Positions 51,095 through 60,700 of a stretch of DNA of 64,000 nucleotides are shown one piece after another. A program made the position numbers and the translations under genes. The notes below the pieces were generated by a model. That model was not told the DNA's origin. It saw only the letters and a program-made list of their open reading frames with translations, and made no database searches. How positions within the stretch are numbered: position 1 is the first letter of the stretch; each line of letters begins with the position of its first letter. The DNA comes from Bilifractor sp002394235 (lineage in GTDB: Bacteria; Bacillota; Clostridia; Lachnospirales; Lachnospiraceae): positions 1-64,000 of the forward strand of contig NZ_JBQKGJ010000012.1 of NCBI RefSeq assembly GCF_052118845.1, written 5' to 3'.

Positions 51095-51284
51095 GAACAT
51101 TCTCCTCGAAAAACCTGCTGCAGGACTGATTTTTCTGCACTTTATCATATCGTATCATGATATTCCTTCTCCTGGCAAAAGGAAATGGATCCTCCGGGAC
51201 TTTTCCCTCGGGCAACCCTGTCTGGAGACGACCGAATCCTCCTGTTTTTCTGCTTTTGTATTATTTATAATACAATTTTACTGC

Positions 51285-51313
51285 TTGTCGAAGGCCTGAG
51301 AAGGTACTATACT
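51285..51313 (+). promoter_or_regulatory. Promoter of pta
   Basis: TTGTCG (51285-51290), 17-base spacer, TATACT (51308-51313), leader about 87 bases. Confidence 0.6.
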
Positions 51314-51407
51314 TTATTCATGAAAGTGAGTGCGTACAGGTATGTTGCGGACTTTTCAATCAGTGTGTTCGGAATGCGTTAAGGCATATCCAGAAAGGAG
51401 CCTGGAA

Positions 51408-52406
51408 ATGGCATTTATTGACAGTATCAAAGAAAAAGCAAAATCCAACAAGAAAACAATCGTATTGCCGGAGTCGATGGACCAGCGCACCTATGAGGCC
51501 GCTGTTAAGTGCACCAAAGAGGGAATTGCGAATATCATCATTCTTGGTACCCCTGAGGATATCCAGAACCACGGTACCGGTTATGATCTGACGGGAATCA
51601 CGATCCTTGATCCTTTCACCGATCCGAACCGCCAGAAATATATTGACAAATTCGTTGAGCTTCGCGCAAAGAAGGGCGTTACCCCTGAGATCGCAGAGCA
51701 GCAGATGACCAAGGACTATATGTATTACGCATGTCTGATGTGCAAGTGCGGAGATGCCGACGGTGTTGTTTCCGGCGCATGCCATTCCACCGGCAACACT
51801 ATCCGTCCGGCTCTTCAGCTTCTGAAGACAAAGCCCGGTGTAAAGAGCGTTTCCGGATTCTTCATCGTAGAAGTTCCGAACTGCCCGTACGGTGAGAACG
51901 GTACCTTCCTCTTCGCCGACTGCGCTGTCAATACTGATTTCGATTCTGAGAAGCTTGCAGAGATCGCAGGCCTTTCCGCTGACTCTTTCCGCGCATATAT
52001 CGGAGCGGAGCCGAAGGTCGCAATGCTTTCCTTCTCCACAAAGGGCAGCGCAAAGCACGACAATGTAACCATGGTAGCAGAAGCAGCAAAGATCGCGAAG
52101 GAGAAATATCCTCAGGTGAAGATCGACGGAGAGCTTCAGTTTGACGCGGCTATTGTTCCGGAAGTTGCGAAACTCAAAGCTCCGGTCAGCGAGGTGGCCG
52201 GCCACGCCAACACCCTGATCTTCCCGAGCCTTGAGGCAGGAAATATCGGATATAAGATCGCGCAGAGACTGGCTCACGCGAATGCGTACGGCCCGGTTCT
52301 GCAGGGTCTTTCCATGCCGGTTAACGATCTGTCCCGTGGATGCTTCGCGGATGATATCGTAGGCGTCGTAGCCATGACAGCAGTAGAGGCCATGATGAAC
52401 AGCTGA
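51408..52406 (+). CDS. pta: Phosphate acetyltransferase
   Basis: Interconverts acetyl-CoA and acetyl phosphate; with ackA it yields ATP and acetate. 332 residues, the short bacterial form. Motifs: IVLPESMDQRTYEAA (about 18-32), ACLMCKCGDADGVVSGACHST, FADCAVN, STKGSAKHDNVTMVAEA and the family ending NDLSRGC-ADDIV. The ATG at 51408 has AAAGGAG eight bases upstream. Two hairpins follow before the ackA gene, so pta and ackA are separate transcripts. Confidence 0.95.
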   Translation: MAFIDSIKEKAKSNKKTIVLPESMDQRTYEAAVKCTKEGIANIIILGTPEDIQNHGTGYDLTGITILDPFTDPNRQKYIDKFVELRAKKGVTPEIAEQQMTKDYMYYACLMCKCGDADGVVSGACHSTGNTIRPALQLLKTKPGVKSVSGFFIVEVPNCPYGENGTFLFADCAVNTDFDSEKLAEIAGLSADSFRAYIGAEPKVAMLSFSTKGSAKHDNVTMVAEAAKIAKEKYPQVKIDGELQFDAAIVPEVAKLKAPVSEVAGHANTLIFPSLEAGNIGYKIAQRLAHANAYGPVLQGLSMPVNDLSRGCFADDIVGVVAMTAVEAMMNS

Positions 52407-52428
52407 TTTCCGGTCCTTCTTTTGCAAA

Positions 52429-52528
52429 ACAGCGAGATAAAACACGCTGCGCGAGTTTTATCTCGCTATCGCAACGCTCGCCGCACACGAATACTTCGCA
52501 TTCGGCTGCGGCTCACTGTTCGCGTAAA
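52429..52528. repeat. 100-bp repeat, inverted partner of 54283-54381
   Basis: It starts AACAGCGAGATAAAACACGC and ends CTCACTGTTCGCGTAAA. The reverse complement occurs at 54283-54381 with only one or two changes. The copy after pta contains a 13-bp hairpin AGCGAGATAAAAC (52431-52443) with GTTTTATCTCGCT (52455-52467). Confidence 0.9.
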
Positions 52529-52532
52529 TTGA

Positions 52533-52567
52533 GAAATAACCGAACCCCCAGAAGGCTCGGTTATTTC
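52533..52567 (+). terminator. Terminator between pta and ackA
   Basis: GAAATAACCGA pairs perfectly with TCGGTTATTTC, then TTTG. Eleven base pairs. Confidence 0.8.
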
Positions 52568-52677
52568 TTTGCGTCCTTTGTAAATCCGCTGTCCGTCACG
52601 GATGGCATCTGCGGCAGGCTTTTCCACCTGTGTGCAGGATATAATCTATATAATCACATGATCAGGAGGGTTTATTC

Positions 52678-53880
52678 ATGAAAGTTTTAGTCATTAACTG
52701 TGGAAGTTCTTCTCTGAAATATCAGCTGATCGACTCGGATTCCGAGGAGGTTCTTGCCAAGGGACTCTGCGAGCGTATTGGTATCGACGGCCGTCTCGTA
52801 TATCAGAAGGAAGGTCTCGACAAGGAAATCACAGAAGCACCGATGCCGACACACAAGGAAGCCATCAAGATGGTTCTCGATGCGCTCACCAACGACAAGA
52901 CCGGCGCAATCCGCTCCCTGAAGGAGATCGATGCGGTAGGTCATCGTGTCGTACACGGCGGCGAGAAGTTCGCACGCTCCGCAAAAGTAGACGATGCCAT
53001 GATCAAGGCACTGGAAGACTGCTCCGATCTGGCACCGCTTCACAACCCCGCTAACCTGATCGGAATCAATGTCTGCAAGGAGCTTATGCCGGGCGTTCCG
53101 ATGGTCGGCTGCTTCGATACCGCCTTCCATCAGACCATGCCGGAGAAGGCATATCTGTACGCGATTCCGATTGAATATTATGAGAAGTACCGCATCCGCA
53201 AATACGGCTTCCACGGCACAAGCCACAGCTTTGTCTCCAAGGAGACCGCAAAGTTTCTCGGTCTCGATCTCAACAACAGCAAGATCATCGTCTGCCATCT
53301 GGGCAACGGCGCGTCGGTCAGCGCTGTGAAGAATGGCAAATGCGTGGACACCTCCATGGGCCTTACTCCTCTTGCCGGTCTTGCCATGGGAACCCGCTCC
53401 GGCGACCTTGATCCTTCCGTTGTCGAATTCCTCGGAAAGAAGCTGAATCTCGATGCTTCCGGTATCCTTAACATTCTGAACAAGAAGTCCGGCGTATACG
53501 GTCTCTCAAGAGGACTTTCCAGTGACTTCAGGGATCTGGCCGATGCGGCGAAGAAGGGCAATCACGACGCAGAGGTTGCACTGGAGGTATTCGCTTACCG
53601 CGTAAAAACCACCATCGGTGCTTATGTGGCGGCTATGGACGGCGTTGACGCAATCGCGTTCACGGCAGGAATCGGAGAGAACGACGGAGCCACCCGCGCC
53701 AGAATCATGGACGGCTTCAGCTACCTTGGCATCAAGATTGATCCTGAGAAGAACAAGCTCCGCGGACAGAACGTAAAAATCTCCACAGACGACTCCAAGG
53801 TAGCTGTCTGCGTCATCCCGACAAACGAGGAACTCGCGATCTGCCGCGACACTGTAGCGATCCTCGGCGGAGACAAATAA
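52678..53880 (+). CDS. ackA: Acetate kinase
   Basis: 400 residues of the ASKHA fold. Motifs NCGSSSLKYQLID (about 6-18), HRVVHGGEKF (about 84-93), FHGTSHSFVS (about 178-187), CHLGNGASVSAVKNG and AFTAGIGEN near 320. It turns acetyl phosphate and ADP into acetate and ATP. A tandem TATAATCTATATAAT in the 40 bases before the start is a possible -10 region. AGGAGGG lies eight bases before the ATG. An inverted 100-bp repeat pair lies on the two sides of ackA and rpmF. Confidence 0.96.
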   Translation: MKVLVINCGSSSLKYQLIDSDSEEVLAKGLCERIGIDGRLVYQKEGLDKEITEAPMPTHKEAIKMVLDALTNDKTGAIRSLKEIDAVGHRVVHGGEKFARSAKVDDAMIKALEDCSDLAPLHNPANLIGINVCKELMPGVPMVGCFDTAFHQTMPEKAYLYAIPIEYYEKYRIRKYGFHGTSHSFVSKETAKFLGLDLNNSKIIVCHLGNGASVSAVKNGKCVDTSMGLTPLAGLAMGTRSGDLDPSVVEFLGKKLNLDASGILNILNKKSGVYGLSRGLSSDFRDLADAAKKGNHDAEVALEVFAYRVKTTIGAYVAAMDGVDAIAFTAGIGENDGATRARIMDGFSYLGIKIDPEKNKLRGQNVKISTDDSKVAVCVIPTNEELAICRDTVAILGGDK

Positions 53881-53894
53881 TTTATCTTCGGAGG

Positions 53895-53942
53895 ATCCTC
53901 GGCTGAGGTAAATAATTTATCCTCGGCTGAGGTAAATAATTT
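53895..53942. repeat. Tandem 24-bp pair next to the rpmF promoter
   Basis: Units 53895-53918 and 53919-53942 are ATCCTCGGCTGAGGTAAATA plus ATTT, with one difference. The pair ends four bases before the TTGACA box of rpmF. Each unit contains CCTCGGCTGAGG, itself a palindrome. Confidence 0.85.
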
Positions 53943-53945
53943 TCC

Positions 53946-53974
53946 TTGACAAACCCATACCTCCTGTGTATAAT
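53946..53974 (+). promoter_or_regulatory. Fully consensus promoter of rpmF
   Basis: TTGACA (53946-53951), 17-base spacer, TATAAT (53969-53974). Confidence 0.85.
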
Positions 53975-54040
53975 TCTTAAAGTGCGATTGAGAAAATCAG
54001 CGGTTTATTTTGAATTCAGGAAGTATGAGGAGGTGTTATA

Positions 54041-54226
54041 ATGTCCATCTGTCCAAAAAATAAATCATCCAAGTCACATAGAGACAAGAGAAGAGCAAAC
54101 TGGAAAATGTCCGCTCCGAACCTTGTTAAGTGCAGCAAATGCGGAGCACTTATGATGCCTCACAGAGTATGCAAGAACTGCGGAACCTATAACAAAAAAC
54201 AGGTTATCAACGTAGAAGAGGCATAA
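54041..54226 (+). CDS. rpmF: 50S ribosomal protein bL32
   Basis: 61 residues with SKSHRDKRRANWKMSAPNLV shortened here to its conserved core, and a zinc ribbon CSKC (about 31-34) with CKNC (about 44-47). The C+ form is thereby indicated. AGGAGG lies eight bases upstream of the ATG. The usual partner gene yceD (DUF177) is not upstream; ackA is. A terminator follows at 54255. Confidence 0.95.
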   Translation: MSICPKNKSSKSHRDKRRANWKMSAPNLVKCSKCGALMMPHRVCKNCGTYNKKQVINVEEA

Positions 54227-54254
54227 ACTTCTGCATCCAATATGTGAACGATCC

Positions 54255-54278
54255 GGACTGTCACGAGAGTGGCAGTCC
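54255..54278 (+). terminator. Terminator after rpmF
   Basis: GGACTGTCAC pairs with GTGGCAGTCC (one G-T pair), loop GAGA, followed by TTTTTTTA. Confidence 0.85.
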
Positions 54279-54282
54279 TTTT

Positions 54283-54381
54283 TTTACGCGAACAGTGAGC
54301 CGCAGCCGAATGCGAAGTATTCGTGTGCGGCGAGCGTCGCGATAGCGAGATAAAACTCGCGCAGCGTGTTTTATCTCGTTG
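54283..54381. repeat. 100-bp repeat, inverted partner of 52429-52528
   Basis: TTTACGCGAACAGTGAGCCG through GTGTTTTATCTCG. It overlaps the T-run of the rpmF terminator. A shorter related piece (TGAGCCGCAGCC) lies at 21661 before pnp. Confidence 0.9.
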
Positions 54382-54415
54382 TCTCATTTTGCTTCAGGCA
54401 ACGGTTCGACGCCCA

Positions 54416-54460
54416 CAGGCGCATTTTGCGTGATAACGCCGGCAGGCGCATTTTGCGTGA
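54416..54460. repeat. Short direct repeat before the lipoprotein promoter
   Basis: CAGGCGCATTTTGCGTGA at 54416-54433 and 54443-54460, 27 bases apart, ending three bases before a TTGACA box. Confidence 0.75.
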
Positions 54461-54462
54461 CA

Positions 54463-54492
54463 TTGACAGTCACCGGAATCGCGTGATATAAT
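54463..54492 (+). promoter_or_regulatory. Promoter of the surface lipoprotein gene
   Basis: TTGACA (54463-54468), 18-base spacer, TATAAT (54487-54492). Confidence 0.75.
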
Positions 54493-54617
54493 TTCGAATA
54501 ACTGTGAGATTGTAACAAACCTGTAACTTTTATCGGATACAGACAACCGCTGCAGCCGGCGAACCGGCTCACGAATATCCTCCGGTAAGAGCTGCGCAAT
54601 CAAAAGGGGAATACAGT

Positions 54618-55361
54618 ATGAAGGCTCTTAAAATTTCAGGAATACTTGCTGCCGGAATAAGCACGGCGATGCTTCTTGCAGGATGCTCGTTCTCAGGCGG
54701 CATGAACCGTCTGGTCGGCACCGTCACAGACACCGGGAAGGAGACGGTTGTCTCGGCTTCCAGTGAAGAGGGCACGCCGGTTCAGGCGCTTTCCTTCAAT
54801 ACAGATGTAGCGGCACCGGCTTTTAAAAGCGATCTTTCCGGTTCCACCGATGTAGCAGTCAACGGAAAGACGACCCTCTCAGCCAAAGCATCCGCTTCTG
54901 ACGGTGGCACAATTTCCTATCAATGGTACTCCAACAACGTGGATTCAAACGGCGGCGGAACGAAGATCCCCGGAGCGACCTCTGCAGACTATACACCCGA
55001 TACTTCAGAAGGCGGGACCACCTATTACTATGTGGTCGCGATCAATACCGTGAAGGGACAGGTCAACGAGACCACCAGCTCCACCCACAGCGTCACCGTC
55101 TGGGCGAATATGTACTGGCAGCGGAACGCGGACAATGGTGGCTATCAGTATCTGAACCACGACGACGGATCCTATCCCAGTAATACCTCGATGGAAATCG
55201 ATGGCGTCACTTACACCTTCAATGACAGCGGATTCGCGGTGGATCCGGACACCGGCGATTATGTCGATGTGACACAGTTCGGAGAAAATGCTTCTGAAAG
55301 CTCATCCTCGGACAGCAACGCATCCGCAGACGACGCGGTGCAGTCCTCCTCCGCCCAGTAA
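54618..55361 (+). CDS. Surface lipoprotein with Ig-like and choline-binding-like parts
   Basis: 247 residues. The signal peptide ends LLAGCSF, giving a lipidated Cys at about 23. Residues about 70-160 are an Ig-like segment (TTLSAKASASDGG, ISYQWYSNNVDSN, ADYTPDTSEGGTTYYYVVAINTVKGQ). Residues about 165-215 (MYWQRNADNGGYQYLNHDDG, GVTYTFNDSGFAVDPDTGDY) resemble cell-wall or choline-binding repeats. The tail is Ser-rich. It should sit on the outer face of the membrane, with an unknown ligand. It has its own promoter and no operon partner; plsX follows after 124 bases. Confidence 0.75.
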   Translation: MKALKISGILAAGISTAMLLAGCSFSGGMNRLVGTVTDTGKETVVSASSEEGTPVQALSFNTDVAAPAFKSDLSGSTDVAVNGKTTLSAKASASDGGTISYQWYSNNVDSNGGGTKIPGATSADYTPDTSEGGTTYYYVVAINTVKGQVNETTSSTHSVTVWANMYWQRNADNGGYQYLNHDDGSYPSNTSMEIDGVTYTFNDSGFAVDPDTGDYVDVTQFGENASESSSSDSNASADDAVQSSSAQ

Positions 55362-55484
55362 CATCGTACGGTTCCGGCGGGACAGACGGATTGCTGCTCC
55401 CTCGCCTCGGGAAACTGCCGCGGAATAATGAACAGCTGCGAAAGCCGCTCAGCTCATATTTTATATAATGGAAGTGAAGAGATT

Positions 55485-56552
55485 ATGAATGAAAAAGTCA
55501 GAGTAGTTGTAGATGCCATGGGCGGTGATTATGCTCCGGAAGAGCCCGTGAAGGGGGCTTTGGAAGCGCTTCAGGAGGACAGCAGAATCGAGCTCATCCT
55601 GACCGGTCCGGAGGCCCGCATCCGCTCGGAGCTTTCCAGGTATACCTATGAGGAAAGCCGTGTGAAGGTTGTAGACGCTCCCGAAGTCATCGAAACCGGA
55701 GAGCCGCCGGTGAAAGCCATCCAGACCAAAAAGAACTCCTCCCTTGTGGTTGGGCTCAATCTCGTTCACAAGGGCGAAGCAGATGCCTTTGTATCCTCCG
55801 GAAGCACCGGAGCCGTCCTTGTCGGCGGTCAGGCGATTGTCAAGAAGATCCGCGGGATTCACCGCGCGCCTCTTGCGCCCCTCCTTCCAACCGCGAACGG
55901 GGTATCGCTTCTGATCGACTGCGGCGCCAGCGTAGATGCCAGACCGGCTCACCTGGTACAGTTTGCCGTTATCGGATCCATCTATATGAAGAGTGTTCTG
56001 GGTATCCAGAACCCCCGTGTCGGGCTTGTAAACATCGGCGTCGAGGAAGAGAAGGGCAATGCGCTCTGCAAGGAAACCTTCCCTCTTCTCAGAGAATGCA
56101 AGGACATAAACTTCATTGGAAACGTTGAGGCTAGAGATATCGCCAAGGGCGTTGCAGATGTCTATGTAACAGAAGCCTTCGTCGGCAATGTCATTCTGAA
56201 GATGTACGAGGGCGTCGCAAGCACTCTGCTTCACGAGATCAAGGGCGCGATTTATTCCTCCGCCCGAAGCAAGATCGGAGGGCTTCTGATCAAGCCGGCT
56301 CTGAAGTCCACCTTGAAGAAATTCGACGCAACCGCCTACGGCGGCGCGCCACTGCTCGGTCTGAAAGGCCTTGTCGTCAAGACGCATGGCAGTTCAAAAG
56401 CTGTCGAATTCAAAAATACCGTTCTTCAGTGCATCCAGTTTAAGGAAGAGGATGTAAATGGAAAAATTCAGGAATTTCTTGCAAAGGAATCCGCTGCGCG
56501 AGAGAGCGGGCGTTCGGACGCTGCCGCCTCTGCTGCAGGGGATCCGCAGTGA
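55485..56552 (+). CDS. plsX: Phosphate acyltransferase PlsX
   Basis: Converts acyl-ACP to acyl phosphate for phospholipid synthesis with PlsY. 355 residues with VVVDAMGGDYAPE (about 7-19), FVSSGSTGAVL, the LNIGVEEEKGN region (about 184-194) and AFVGNVILK. ATG 55485 gives the usual MNEKVRVVVDAMGGD start; upstream frame extension is rejected. It is followed ten bases later by an ACP gene, the classic plsX-ACP-rnc order. Confidence 0.93.
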   Translation: MNEKVRVVVDAMGGDYAPEEPVKGALEALQEDSRIELILTGPEARIRSELSRYTYEESRVKVVDAPEVIETGEPPVKAIQTKKNSSLVVGLNLVHKGEADAFVSSGSTGAVLVGGQAIVKKIRGIHRAPLAPLLPTANGVSLLIDCGASVDARPAHLVQFAVIGSIYMKSVLGIQNPRVGLVNIGVEEEKGNALCKETFPLLRECKDINFIGNVEARDIAKGVADVYVTEAFVGNVILKMYEGVASTLLHEIKGAIYSSARSKIGGLLIKPALKSTLKKFDATAYGGAPLLGLKGLVVKTHGSSKAVEFKNTVLQCIQFKEEDVNGKIQEFLAKESAARESGRSDAAASAAGDPQ

Positions 56553-56561
56553 GGCTGACGA

Positions 56562-56831
56562 ATGGAATTTCAACTGCTTCAACAAATCATCGTGGAGATC
56601 CTGCACGTTGATCCAAGAGAGGTCACAATGAACACCACCTTCGCGGAGGATCTCGGTGCCGACTCTCTGGATCTGTTCCAGATTGCCGCGCTGACAGACG
56701 AAAAATTCGAAATAGAGATCACCGAAGACGAATTTCTAAATATCAAAACAGCTGGAGACCTCGTGAAACTGATCCGGAATAAAACCAGTAAACCGCCGCG
56801 TCCCGCAGGCGGGGCACCACATACTATATAA
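56562..56831 (+). CDS. Second acyl carrier protein, with a repeat-derived tail
   Basis: 89 residues. The core (about 1-72) has GADSLDLFQIAAL with the phosphopantetheine Ser at 36. The last 15 or so residues (TSKPPRPAGGAPHTI) are encoded by the intergenic repeat module that starts near 56792, so the tail was likely lost or replaced by a repeat insertion. Compared with acpP at 38467 it is more divergent (ILHVDPREVTMNTTF). It sits between plsX and rnc, the common ACP place in bacteria. Its role may be in lipid synthesis with plsX. Confidence 0.82.
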   Translation: MEFQLLQQIIVEILHVDPREVTMNTTFAEDLGADSLDLFQIAALTDEKFEIEITEDEFLNIKTAGDLVKLIRNKTSKPPRPAGGAPHTI

Positions 56832-56870
56832 GCTGCGGATTGCTCCGCGCTTCGCAAGCGGGGCACCAAA
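56802..56870. repeat. Intergenic repeat module overlapping the ACP 3' end
   Basis: CCCGCAGGCGGGGCACCACA, then CTATATAAGCTGCGGATTGC and TCCGCGCTTCGC, as at 24060-24200 and 29288-29350. The ACP stop codon lies inside the module. Confidence 0.75.
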
Positions 56871-56892
56871 ATATGTATCAGCAAGCGTACAA

Positions 56893-56939
56893 AAAGACTG
56901 CTCCCGGTTAACTGCATCCTGTAACCGTCAGCAGTCTTT
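56893..56939 (+). terminator. Terminator after the second ACP gene
   Basis: AAAGACTGCT (56893-56902) pairs with AGCAGTCTTT (56930-56939), with inner GGTTA/TAACC, followed by ATGTTG. Confidence 0.7.
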
Positions 56940-57055
56940 ATGTTGCTGGCTGCCTGACACCTGACAAGAGGCTATTTTTACAGCACTCCTGTCAGCTGTC
57001 CGCAGACGGCAGCATCTTTACCGCTTCGGCGACGCAGTACAGAAAGGAAGAAAAA

Positions 57056-57799
57056 ATGGAAGAAAAGCTGTCGGAACTGCAGCAGAAAATCGGCTATACC
57101 TTTACAGACGTCAGCTGGCTCGAGCTGGCACTTCGTCACAGCTCTTATGCCAATGAGCACAACCTCGGGCATGAGGGCTGTAACGAGAGGCTGGAATTCC
57201 TCGGGGATGCGGTCCTTGAACTGGTATCAAGCGAATACCTCTATGATCATTACCCACAGCTCCCGGAAGGGCAGCTGACAAAACTGCGGGCGAGTCTCGT
57301 ATGTGAACCGACACTCGCCTATGATGCGCGACTGTTCGGGCTTGAGCATTATCTGCTGCTCGGAAAAGGAGAGGACGCGACCGGGGGAAGAAAAAGAGAC
57401 TCCGTGGTCTCCGACGCCCTTGAGTCCGTCATCGGCGCAATTTTCAAGGATGGAGGCTTTGCACAGGCAAGAGCTTTCATTCTCCGCTTCGTGATGGATG
57501 ACGTGGAGCACAAGCAGCTGTTCCACGACTCCAAGACCCACCTTCAGGAAATGATTCAAGCTGTTTCTGAAGAGCCAATCCGCTATGAAATCACCGGAGA
57601 AAGCGGACCCGATCACAACAAGAAATTCACGGCACAGGTATGGCTTGGCACAAAACTCCTTGGTCAGGGAGACGGTCATTCCAAAAAAGCGGCGGAGCAG
57701 CAGGCAGCATATCAGGCAATTATGCGTTTTTCACCGGCTGATCTTACGGCAGAAACACAGAACGGATCACAGAAGGAAAGCACAAATCCATGTATCTAA
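57056..57799 (+). CDS. rnc: Ribonuclease III
   Basis: A 247-residue double-strand-specific endoribonuclease that matures rRNA and controls mRNA. The catalytic domain has NERLEFLGDAVLEL (about 43-56) and DALESVIGAIF (about 121-131); the dsRNA-binding domain (about 160-230) has the KKAAEQQAA helix. AAAGGAAG precedes the ATG. It overlaps smc by ten bases, so they are coupled. The rnc-smc-ftsY order is conserved in Firmicutes. Confidence 0.95.
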   Translation: MEEKLSELQQKIGYTFTDVSWLELALRHSSYANEHNLGHEGCNERLEFLGDAVLELVSSEYLYDHYPQLPEGQLTKLRASLVCEPTLAYDARLFGLEHYLLLGKGEDATGGRKRDSVVSDALESVIGAIFKDGGFAQARAFILRFVMDDVEHKQLFHDSKTHLQEMIQAVSEEPIRYEITGESGPDHNKKFTAQVWLGTKLLGQGDGHSKKAAEQQAAYQAIMRFSPADLTAETQNGSQKESTNPCI

Positions 57800-60700
57800 A
57801 ATCAATCGAAATGCAGGGTTTCAAATCCTTCGCGCTCAGAACCCGGCTTGAATTTCATAATGGCGTTACCGGAATTGTCGGGCCGAACGGATCTGGCAAA
57901 AGCAATGTCGGCGACGCGGTCCGCTGGGTTCTCGGTGAACAGAGCGCGAAATCTCTGCGCGGCGGCAACATGCAGGACGTTATTTTCGCGGGAACCGAAA
58001 ACCGGAAACCGGTCGGATTCGCCATGGTCGCCATCACGCTGGATAACGCCGACCGGAAGCTCAATTTTGACGCGGACGAAGTGACGGTCATGAGAAAGCT
58101 TTACCGCTCCGGCGAGAGCGAATATCAGCTCAACGGAAGGAACTGCAGACTCCGCGACATCAACGAACTTTTCTATGACACAGGAATCGGAAAAGAAGGA
58201 TATTCCATTATCGGACAGGGACAGGTGGAGAAGATCCTGAGCGGCAAGCCGGACGAACGGCGAGAGCTCTTTGACGAAGCGGCCGGCATTGTAAAATTCA
58301 AGCGAAGAAAAGCAACCGTCCTGAAAAAACTCGAGGATGAGGAGGCGAATCTTGTCCGCGTCAACGACATTCTCAGTGAGGTAACCCGTCAGATCGGTCC
58401 TCTGGAGAAGCAATCCGGGAAGGCCGAGGAATATCTCAGAAAGCGTGACAGCCTCAGAACCCTTGACATACAATTGTTTCAAATTGACGAGGGGAGAACC
58501 GAGGGGCAGCTTCTTGAGCTGAATCAGAACAAAAAGATCGCAGAAGAGCATCTTGACGATCTCAATGTCCGGTTAGAAAAGACAAGGCTCGAATATCAGC
58601 GGGTCGAGAAAGAGCTGGAAGACCTCGAAGCAAGCATCAGCAGTTCCAGAGACAGCCTGCAGGCAGCCGCACTCGAAAAGCAGCAGCACGAAGGGCAGAT
58701 CAACGTTCTGCGCGAGCAGATCCGCGCGGCAGAGACCAACCGGAAGCTTCTCCATGACCGGCTTGATACCATAGAGGAAGACAAGGCTTCCCGGATCCGC
58801 AATGCGGACGAACAGCGGCAGGAACAGCAGAAACTGACAGAAAAGCTGACAGCAGCTGAAAAAGAGAGGGATGCCCGGGAGCGCGACGCATCGGAAATTG
58901 AGGCGGAGATCGCCGGAAAAAATTCCGCCGCAGAACAGAGCCGCAGCGATACGATCGCCCTCCTGAACAACCGGACGACGATCCGGGAACGCCTTCAGCG
59001 TTACGACACGATGCTTGAGCAGATCGAGATACGAAAATCCGAGCTTTCCTCCCGCATCCTGCAGATGAAGGAAAGCGAATCCCGGGAAAAGGACAACCTC
59101 AGAAAATATGAGGAAGAATTTTCCGCAGTCAGCTCCGAGGTCGAAAAATACCGCAAATCGGAAGCGGAAAAGGAAAAGCAGATCATCGCCCTCAAACAGA
59201 TGCTCGATGAGGAGAACCATCAGCTGGAAACCGGTCAGACCGCCTATCACAGAGAGGCTTCCCGTCTCGAATCTCTCCGGAACATTGCCGAGCGGTACGA
59301 GGGATACGGCAACAGCATCAAGCGCGTGATGGAACAGAAAGACAGCAACCCTGGCATTCACGGCGTCGTAGCTGATCTGATCAAGACCGACAAAAAATAC
59401 GAGACTGCCATTGAAACCGCGCTTGGCGGTGCTCTCCAGAATATTGTGACCGACAATGAGAGCACGGCGAAATACCTGATTGAATACCTGAAACGCGGTC
59501 ACTTTGGAAGAGCCACCTTCCTTCCTCTGACTGCCATGAGAGACGACACCCCCCTCTCTCAGAATATCCAGTCGGTTCTTCGGGAGGATGGAGTCCTCGG
59601 CGTCGCCGACACGCTCGTCTCCTGCGATAAAATCTATCAGAGCGTAATCCGCCGTCTCCTTGGCAAAACCGTCGTCGTTGATACCATCGACCATGCGATC
59701 GCCGTGAGCCGGCGTCACCGTCAGTCCGTCCGGATGGTCACACTCGAAGGTGAGCTGCTCAGCCCGGGAGGCTCCATGACCGGAGGTTCTTTTAAGTACA
59801 ACAGCAATCTCCTCGGCCGAAGAAGACAGATCAAGGAGCTCGAGAGCAGCGTCCAGTCCCTGAAAAAGGAAATGCAGGAGCTTCAGAAAAAAATCGAGGG
59901 ACAGCGCACTCAGAGAAATGACCTGCGCAGCCGCCTCGCGGAAGAGCAGGATGCCCTCCAGAAGCTTCTGATCCGTCAGAACACTGCCCGCGTAAACCGC
60001 GACGGCGCAAAGGAAAAGAGTGATTCTCTGAGCGCAGATTTTGGCCGCCTGACGGCAGAGCGCGACGAGATCAACGGCCAGATCGCCGAGATCCGCGAAA
60101 AGCGCTCCCTGATCGGCGGCGAACTGGAAAGCTCTCAGAAGGAAGAGGAGAATCTGGAGGATAAGCTCCGGCAGATCACAGATGAATCACAGGCGCTGCG
60201 TCAGAAGCAGCAGAATGCTATTGCCGAGAGGGATCAGGCGCGGCTCACATGTTCCAACATCCGCCAGCAGGCTGCCTTCCTCGAAGAAAAACTCCGCACC
60301 ACGGAATCCGAAATCCGCCGTCTCGACGAGGAGCGGGAAACTCTTCTTCACTCCATTGACGACGGTGAGAGCGACACCGACAGCAAAGAATCAATGATTA
60401 CGGCGATTCAGAATAAGATAGACGAGCTCACCGGAACGATCTCAGACGCCCGCAAAAATGGCGAATCTCTTCAGACCAGAAAAGAAGAGCTCACCAGAAA
60501 TCACCGTGAATTTTTCGAAAAACGCGACCGCCTCTCCACCGAGAAGACAGAGATGGATCAGGAGATCTTTCGTCTCGATTCCCAGATTGAAAAGCTTCGC
60601 GAGCAGAAGGAAAATCAGATCAATTATCTGTACGAGGAATATCAGATCACACCCGATCAGGCCGAGGCTGTCCATTTCGACGAGATGCCTGACCGTACCC

